From contig DMMW01000014.1 of NCBI GenBank assembly GCA_003452965.1, forward strand, positions 15,500 through 26,769: a DNA stretch of 11,270 nucleotides, read 5' to 3'. A model generated the notes under the pieces. It did not search any database and was not told the origin of the DNA. It was given only the letters and a program-made list of their open reading frames with translations. The translations under genes were made by a program, and so were the position numbers. Source of the DNA: Elusimicrobiota bacterium. GTDB lineage: Bacteria; Elusimicrobiota; UBA8919. Shown here piece by piece: positions 1 through 2,777 of the stretch (the stretch's first letter is position 1; each line of letters starts with the position of its first letter).

Positions 1-86
1 GTAGTTGCCGAGTTTACTCGGCGCTTCTTTTATCACCGTTCAGCCCTCCACTGTGGCATTGGCGGGCAAGCAAGATGAACAACTAC
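1..86. repeat. Repeat-like element with short terminal inverted repeats
   Basis: GTAGTTG at 1-7 is mirrored by CAACTAC at 80-86. The interior is clearly richer in G+C than the flanking AT-rich DNA and contains TTGGCGGGCAAG, similar to the GC-rich palindromes of the 984-2768 island. The left edge coincides with the window edge, so the true boundary is unknown. Confidence 0.35.
7..33 (+). terminator. Possible terminator-like hairpin at window start
   Basis: GCCGAG (7-12), a TTTA loop and CTCGGC (17-22) form a perfect 6-bp stem, followed by a pyrimidine-rich GCTTCTTTTATC. It could end transcription of a gene left of the window. However, the tract is not a pure T run, and the hairpin sits inside a larger inverted repeat (1-7 with 80-86), so it may simply be part of a repeat element. 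Confidence 0.35.
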
Positions 87-256
87 AAAGAAAGAAAAAG
101 GATAAAAATTACCTGCCAGATAGTATATAAAAAATTCAAAAAATTTCATAAAAAATATTAGTTGATACATTAAGTTGAAGTAAACTGCTTGGTTTTGCAA
201 TATTTTTCATTTTCTATAGCAATTACTTTTTAATTTTATAGACGATAAAATAGGGC
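87..256. other. AT-rich intergenic stretch, nothing recognised
   Basis: No ORF, structured RNA or repeat could be supported here. The sequence is strongly AT-rich and leads into the regulatory site and promoter of the 441-983 gene. Confidence 0.6.
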
Positions 257-278
257 AATTGTGATTTTTTTCACAATT
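257..278. promoter_or_regulatory. CRP-type operator palindrome
   Basis: The arms AATTGTGA (257-264) and TCACAATT (271-278) are perfect inverted repeats. They contain TGTGA-N6-TCACA, the half-site pair and spacing recognised by CRP-type regulators of the CRP/FNR family. The centre is 267.5. With the -10 hexamer ending at 320 and transcription starting near 327, the site lies at about -60, close to the -61.5 position of class I CRP activation. The match is seen directly; the identity of the regulator is inferred, and no crp-like gene is in the window. Confidence 0.68.
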
Positions 279-291
279 ATCAAAAAAGTAC

Positions 292-320
292 TTGACAAAA
301 TTCAGTTTTTACATTATACT
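292..320 (+). promoter_or_regulatory. Sigma70-type promoter of the small secreted protein gene
   Basis: TTGACA at 292-297 is a perfect -35 hexamer. After a 17-bp spacer comes TATACT (315-320), a 5/6 match to the -10 consensus. It is the strongest promoter visible in the window. Transcription would begin near 327, leaving a leader of about 114 nt before the ATG at 441. The CRP-type palindrome directly upstream supports regulated, possibly high-level expression. Confidence 0.8.
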
Positions 321-370
321 TTTAGTGGAAGTAAGAAGTATACTTGAACTTTAGAAAAGTAATGAAAACA

Positions 371-436
371 GGGGGTGAGTAATATGGTTGATTTTGTCAG
401 TAATTTTGTGAAAATTTTAAATAAAAAGGAGGTGAG
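371..436 (+). promoter_or_regulatory. Two Shine-Dalgarno sites serving alternative in-frame starts
   Basis: GGGGGTGAG (371-379) stands 4 nt before ATG 384, and AAGGAGGTGAG (427-437) stands about 3 nt before ATG 441, with its GGAGG core at a normal distance. Both starts are in the same frame. The second gives a compact normal signal peptide (MKKILALL...) and is preferred. The first would add 19 residues to the n-region. GTG 375 is also in frame but lies inside the first Shine-Dalgarno sequence. Confidence 0.6.
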
Positions 437-440
437 AACA

Positions 441-983
441 ATGAAAAAGATTTTAGCATTATTAGTAGTATGTATGTTTGTTGGCGGTTATTTGCATGCC
501 GCAGCAAATCCTGGTACATGCTTATTGACAGTAGCGCCGGCAGGTACTTGGTCAGTTAAGATAGATACGGAGAACGTTACCCGTGATTTCGGGTCAGTTG
601 CTTTGAATACTAATGATACAGTTGCTATTGGTACAATAACAAATGATGGTAACTTTGCATCAGAATGGGAAGCACAAGCAACAGACGCGGATGCTCCGGC
701 TGCAGGAACAAACTGGGAACTTGATTCTTCAGTTGCTGCCAACCAGTATACGTTGGAGCTTGCTACCAGTACTTGCGCTGATACAACAGAACCTGCATGG
801 GGTGCAACAGATGATGTTGACGATGGCTCTCAGGCTGAATTCGGCGGTTGTACTACTGCAGAAGGAACGGTTGCTGCTGAAGCAAGCAAATTCTTATGGG
901 CAAGGATAAAAACACCTACAACGTCAACGACTTCCGGAACATTTTCAATTACGTTGAGTGTCTTTGCAACCGCACCTGATTAG
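441..983 (+). CDS. Small exported Ala/Thr-rich beta-strand protein, unknown function
   Basis: This 180-aa protein starts with a classical signal peptide (MKK n-region, hydrophobic core, likely cleavage after LHA at about residue 20). The mature part is rich in Ala, Thr, Asp and Ser, is acidic, and contains three cysteines in GTC, STC and GGC contexts. Alternating patterns such as DFGSVALNTNDTVAIGTI and the closing FSITLSVFATA suggest a single beta-sandwich domain, so an exported or surface-exposed structural protein is plausible. I do not recognise a characterised family. ATG 441 is chosen for its strong Shine-Dalgarno sequence and compact signal peptide; in-frame starts at 384 and 375 are possible. 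The gene stands alone with its own strong promoter, a CRP-type site and a terminator-like stem, which together suggest an abundant, regulated product. It is visibly richer in G+C than the downstream operon. Confidence 0.85.
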   Translation: MKKILALLVVCMFVGGYLHAAANPGTCLLTVAPAGTWSVKIDTENVTRDFGSVALNTNDTVAIGTITNDGNFASEWEAQATDADAPAAGTNWELDSSVAANQYTLELATSTCADTTEPAWGATDDVDDGSQAEFGGCTTAEGTVAAEASKFLWARIKTPTTSTTSGTFSITLSVFATAPD

Positions 984-1006
984 TTAATTTCTTGTGTGGT
1001 TTTTTA
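968..1006 (+). terminator. Terminator-like stem overlapping the stop codon of 441-983
   Basis: AACCGCAC (968-975) can pair with GTGTGGTT (994-1001) through one G-U pair, with an 18-nt loop containing the TAG stop. T-rich sequence (TTTTATTT) follows directly. The arrangement fits a rho-independent terminator, though the loop is long and the stem modest. Confidence 0.5.
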
Positions 1007-1040
1007 TTTGTATAAAGTTGTTGTAAATCATCTTTGTTCT

Positions 1041-1068
1041 TTGACATAAGTTTTGATCAGATTATACC
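1041..1068 (+). promoter_or_regulatory. Candidate sigma70 promoter overlapped by an inverted repeat
   Basis: TTGACA (1041-1046) is followed after 16 bp by TATACC (1063-1068). GATCAGATT (1055-1063) and AATTTGATC (1073-1081) form a 9-bp inverted repeat with one mismatch that spans the -10 region, as an operator might. Transcription would run into the repeat island and meet the terminator at 1382-1409 long before the gene at 2769, so its target is unclear. Confidence 0.45.
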
Positions 1069-1080
1069 GGTGAATTTGAT

Positions 1081-1184
1081 CTGGACATTAAAAAGCCAGC
1101 GTATAGAGGATAGCGTAGAGGGAATAGGGTAACAACTAATCCCTAATCCCTAATCCCTATTCCCTGATTTTAAAAGGTGTCCAG
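1081..1184. repeat. Nested palindromic element with TAATCCC array
   Basis: The outer arms are CTGGACA (1081-1087) and TGTCCAG (1178-1184). Inside, AGGGAATAGGG (1119-1129) is a perfect inverted match of CCCTATTCCCT (1155-1165). Between them, TAATCCC is repeated about three times, followed by a TATTCCC variant (about 1138-1164). The whole can fold into a nested cruciform or hairpin. No coding potential is apparent. Confidence 0.6.
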
Positions 1185-1210
1185 GTTAAAATCCATCAAT
1201 AGTTGTTTTG

Positions 1211-1247
1211 CCTACCTGCCAAAAGCGTTAAAATTTTGGCGGGGTGG
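1211..1247. repeat. Short GC-rich inverted repeat
   Basis: CCTACCTGCCAAAA (1211-1224) pairs with TTTTGGCGGGGTGG (1234-1247) with two mismatches across a 9-nt loop. The CCTGCC/GGCGGG ends resemble the tips of the 64-bp element further on, so it is probably a diverged or short relative. Confidence 0.5.
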
Positions 1248-1256
1248 TTAAGTAAC

Positions 1257-1325
1257 TAAAAAAATTCTTCCCCCGAAGAATAAATCGTCTGGGAAACCGG
1301 CGATGGAGGACTTCCGTGCCCGCTC
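1257..1325 (-). repeat. Inverted, diverged relative of the hairpin elements; possible minus-strand terminator
   Basis: On the minus strand this reads GCGGGCACGGAAGTCCTCC and later ATTCTTCGGGGGAAGAAT followed by TTTTTTT. The first part matches the interior of the 110-bp element (GCGGGCACGGAAGTTTTC at 1604-1620 and again at 2336-2352), and the second is the hairpin core shared by all the elements. Read on the minus strand, the 7-bp stem plus seven T is a good rho-independent terminator shape. No minus-strand gene ends here, so its use as a terminator is uncertain. Confidence 0.5.
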
Positions 1326-1381
1326 TATTTCTTTATATTAGTTCTATAATTTTATCTTTAATCATATTAAATGAGAATTTT

Positions 1382-1409
1382 ACCTCTGTCTATAATACAG
1401 AGGTTTTTT
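1382..1409 (+). terminator. Rho-independent terminator inside the repeat island
   Basis: ACCTCTGT (1382-1389) and ACAGAGGT (1397-1404) form a perfect 8-bp stem with a 7-nt loop, and the T run extends to 1409. This is the cleanest + strand terminator in the window. The gene it served is not evident: the nearest upstream gene ends at 983, about 400 bp away. It would isolate the 441-983 unit and the 1041 promoter from the operon at 2769. Confidence 0.75.
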
Positions 1410-1448
1410 ATTATAATTTTAACTTTTTACTTTTAACTTGCATTTATG

Positions 1449-1515
1449 GGGCGGGTGCGGTAGTTCTCCAAAAAATTCTTCGGGGGAAGATGCTTTGGAA
1501 TACTGTCACTCGCCC
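1449..1515. repeat. 64-bp hairpin element, copy 1 (diverged)
   Basis: Begins GGGCGGGTGCGG, holds the core ATTCTTCGGGGGAAGAT, and ends CACTCGCCC. At 67 bp it is slightly longer than the consensus and more diverged inside. The ends are inverted repeats of each other. Confidence 0.75.
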
Positions 1516-1554
1516 TATTTCAATAATAATAAACCAATTTAATAATATTAATTT

Positions 1555-1664
1555 TATGGGAATAGACGGGCGGGCTTGTCCACCGAAGTTCGAAGAACGT
1601 AGGCGGGCACGGAAGTTTTCTTCGGGGGAAGATATTTCTGGATGTCCGCCCATTTATTCCCATA
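1555..1664. repeat. 110-bp element with 20-bp terminal inverted repeats, copy A
   Basis: It starts TATGGGAATAGACGGGCGGG, and its last 20 bases are the inverted form with four mismatches (ending TTTATTCCCATA). The interior carries a short palindrome-prone stretch and the same TTCTTCGGGGGAAGATAT core as the 64-bp element. Copy B (2287-2396) has the same length and differs at about one base. The structure is MITE-like; no transposase is present. Confidence 0.8.
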
Positions 1665-1670
1665 AAGCCG

Positions 1671-1731
1671 TGATGTTAAGTGTAACGAAACATCTCAGTT
1701 TTATGAGATTCTTCACTTCGTTCAGAATGAC
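1671..1731. repeat. GTCAT/GAC palindromic repeat, copy a (left arm diverged)
   Basis: The right arm GAGATTCTTCACTTCGTTC followed by AGAATGAC (1714-1731 and flanking) matches the copies ending at 2061 and 2472. The left arm (GTAACGAAACATCTC) still pairs with part of it. Palindromes of this type, translated as FFTSFRMT, are common intergenic repeats in many bacterial and metagenomic assemblies. Confidence 0.65.
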
Positions 1732-1746
1732 GGCGAATTTGTTATC

Positions 1747-1893
1747 GGTTACTTGCCCGACAGCGGCTCAGTGGCGGGTCGGTCATAGGTTACTTGTAGG
1801 TTATAGGTTACTTGCCCGCCAATGTATCAGTTACGGGTCAGTTATAGTCCATCGGTTATCAGTTACTTGCCCGACAGCGGCTCAGTGGCGGGT
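1747..1893. repeat. Direct repeats of a GC-rich 23-bp palindrome with TTACTTG linkers
   Basis: CCCGACAGCGGC...GGCGGG occurs at 1756-1778 and identically at 1870-1892, each preceded by GTTACTTG. A related inverted form (CCCGCCACTGA...GGCGGG) lies at 2216-2238. Between the copies, the phrase TTATAGGTTACTTG or a variant recurs. Confidence 0.65.
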
Positions 1894-1916
1894 AGGTTAT
1901 AGGTTATTGGTTATAA

Positions 1917-1980
1917 GGGCGGGTGCGGATGTCCTTCAAAAATTCTTCGGGGGAAGATATTTGACGACTCCCACTCGCCC
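1917..1980. repeat. 64-bp hairpin element, copy 2
   Basis: Full-length 64-bp copy: GGGCGGGTG at the left, hairpin core TCTTCGGGGGAAGA in the middle, CACTCGCCC at the right. The flanking sequence TATTTCAATAAGAAATGA is shared with copy 3, showing that the two arose by block duplication. Confidence 0.85.
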
Positions 1981-1999
1981 TATTTCAATAAGAAATGAT

Positions 2000-2061
2000 G
2001 TCATGCTGAGCGTTAGCGAAGCATCTCGGTTTATGAGATTCTTCACTTCGTTCAGAATGAC
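2000..2061. repeat. GTCAT/GAC palindromic repeat, copy b (best preserved)
   Basis: The left arm begins GTCATGCTGAGCG and ends GCATCTC. The right arm begins GAGATTCTTC and ends AGAATGAC, giving about 28-nt imperfect arms around a short loop. This is the most symmetrical copy in the window. Confidence 0.75.
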
Positions 2062-2084
2062 GGCGAATTTGTTATCAGTTACTT

Positions 2085-2148
2085 GGGCGGGTGCGGATGT
2101 CCTTCAAAAATTCTTCGGGGGAAGATATTTGACGACTCCCACCTGCCC
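2085..2148. repeat. 64-bp hairpin element, copy 3
   Basis: Full-length copy ending CACCTGCCC, which pairs with GGGCGGGTG at the other end. It lies exactly 168 bp after copy 2, and the first ~50 bp of downstream flank are near identical to those of copy 2, consistent with a 168-bp tandem duplication. Confidence 0.85.
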
Positions 2149-2167
2149 TATTTCAATAAGAAATGAT

Positions 2168-2260
2168 GTCATGTTGAGCGATAGTGAAGCATCTCGTAGT
2201 GAAAGCGAGACCCTTCCCGCCACTGAACCTTCGGCGGGCAGGCGTTTTACTCAGGGTGAC
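2168..2260. repeat. GTCAT/GAC palindromic repeat, copy c, with an inserted GC palindrome
   Basis: The left arm (GTCATGTTGAGCG) and right end (CTCAGGGTGAC) are recognisable, but the right half is interrupted by a small palindrome beginning CCCGCCACTGA and ending GGCGGG (2216-2238). This looks like one repeat nested in another. The tail AGCAAGAAAAAGGATGA is repeated at 5800-5816. Confidence 0.65.
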
Positions 2261-2286
2261 AGCAAGAAAAAGGATGATAATTTAGA

Positions 2287-2396
2287 TATGGGAATAGACG
2301 GGCGGGCTTGCCCACCGAAGTTCGAAGAACGTAGGCGGGCACGGAAGTTTTCTTCGGGGGAAGATATTTCTGGATGTCCGCCCATTTATTCCCATA
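2287..2396. repeat. 110-bp element with terminal inverted repeats, copy B
   Basis: Same 110-bp length and ends as copy A (1555-1664), differing at roughly one position (GCTTGCCC against GCTTGTCC). Both are followed by AAGCCGT and then a GTCAT/GAC palindrome, so a block of about 200 bp (1555-1755 and 2287-2495) appears to have been duplicated. Confidence 0.8.
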
Positions 2397-2401
2397 AAGC
2401 C

Positions 2402-2472
2402 GTTATGTTGATTCCGATTCATCGGGAGAAACAACTCGGTTTTATGAGATTCTTCACTTCGTTCAGGATGAC
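2402..2472. repeat. GTCAT/GAC palindromic repeat, copy d (left arm replaced)
   Basis: The right arm GAGATTCTTCACTTCGTTC ending GGATGAC is intact. The left arm has been rewritten (GATTCCGATTCATCGGGAG, itself a small palindrome). The downstream phrase GGCGAATTTGTTATCGG is shared with the copy ending at 1731. Confidence 0.6.
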
Positions 2473-2495
2473 GGCGAATTTGTTATCGGTTACTT

Positions 2496-2550
2496 GGGCG
2501 GGTGCGGATGTCCTTCAAAAATTCTTCGGGGGAAGATATTTGACGACTCC
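2496..2550. repeat. 64-bp hairpin element, copy 4 (right end replaced)
   Basis: Identical to the consensus to GACGACTCC, then diverges. The following bases (2556-2590) are an inverted copy of the first third of the 110-bp element (CCGCCTACGTTCTGCGAAC), so the join is a hybrid of two families. Confidence 0.75.
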
Positions 2551-2555
2551 GCTCT

Positions 2556-2590
2556 CCGCCTACGTTCTGCGAACTTCGGCGGACAAGCCG
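2556..2590 (-). repeat. Inverted fragment of the 110-bp element
   Basis: Read on the minus strand, it begins GGCTTGTCCGCCGAAGTTCG and continues to AACGTAGGCGG. This matches 1573-1606 in copy A with two mismatches, in opposite orientation. Confidence 0.65.
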
Positions 2591-2602
2591 GAAATAAATA
2601 AT

Positions 2603-2648
2603 AAGTTAAAAGTTAAAATTATAAAGTTTAAAGTAGAGGGGAATGATT
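2603..2648. repeat. AT-rich 46-bp linker repeat, copy 1
   Basis: AAGTTAAAAGTTAAAA...AAAGTAGAGGGG matches 5630-5675 at 44 of 46 positions. Inverted relatives (TTATAATTTTAACTTTTTA) occur at 1410-1430 and 5691-5708. Each lies 15-60 bp upstream of a 64-bp element, so it travels with that family. Confidence 0.65.
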
Positions 2649-2663
2649 TAATTTGCATTTATA

Positions 2664-2729
2664 GGGCAGGCATGGATGTCCTTCAAAAATTCTTCGGGGG
2701 AAGATTATTGTTGGCTTCATGTTCTGCCC
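2664..2729. repeat. 64-bp hairpin element, copy 5 (diverged right half)
   Basis: Starts GGGCAGGCATGGATGTCC, keeps the TTCTTCGGGGGAAGA core, and ends GTTCTGCCC, an inverted match of GGGCAG at the start. It lies only 39 bp before the ATG at 2769. Confidence 0.7.
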
Positions 2730-2752
2730 TGTACCAAAATAGTTCTGAGAAA

Positions 2753-2777
2753 AGTTGGAATTAAATATATGAACAGA
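2753..2777 (+). promoter_or_regulatory. Conserved 25-bp translation-start block, copy 1
   Basis: AGTTGGAATTAAATATATG plus AACAGA is identical to 5837-5861 and includes the start codon and the first three codons (Met-Asn-Arg) of both downstream genes. Only a weak Shine-Dalgarno match (TTGGA) is present. The shared block supports ATG 2769 and ATG 5853 as the true starts. Confidence 0.65.

Larger units (their letters stand above)
984..2768. other. Gene-free repeat island between the secreted-protein gene and the operon
   Basis: These 1785 bases contain no recognisable protein family. They are a patchwork of GC-rich palindromic elements (64-bp, 110-bp and GTCAT/GAC families), short GC palindromes, AT-rich linkers and phrases such as TTATAGGTTACTTG, many present two to five times and duplicated as blocks. 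A 482-codon frame starting at GTG 1316 stays open to 2764, but its translation is just the repeats read through (for example GADVLQKFFGGR five times in exact or variant form), and it crosses the terminator at 1382-1409. It is not called as a gene. Confidence 0.75.

Noticed and set aside
321..440. Riboswitch in the leader of the small exported protein gene
   Set aside because: The leader is AT-rich and I could not find conserved riboswitch motifs or a convincing terminator/antiterminator pair.
1138..1164. Telomere-like repeat indicating eukaryotic or linear-replicon DNA
   Set aside because: The array is about four units, internal, and enclosed by inverted repeats typical of bacterial intergenic elements; nothing else suggests a chromosome end.
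1449..2729. CRISPR array
   Set aside because: Repeats are 64-110 bp, irregularly spaced and of several families, spacers are themselves repeated, and no cas genes are present.
1316..2764. 482-codon open frame from GTG with a good upstream GGAGG
   Set aside because: The translation is the repeat families read through, the frame crosses a strong rho-independent terminator (1382-1409), and the apparent ribosome site lies in an inverted repeat fragment. It is kept only as a finding about frame preservation.
2676..2768. Upstream extension of the FN3 protein by 31 codons
   Set aside because: These codons are copy 5 of the 64-bp element. Starting at 2769 gives a sensible signal peptide, and the start lies in the 25-bp block shared with the next gene.
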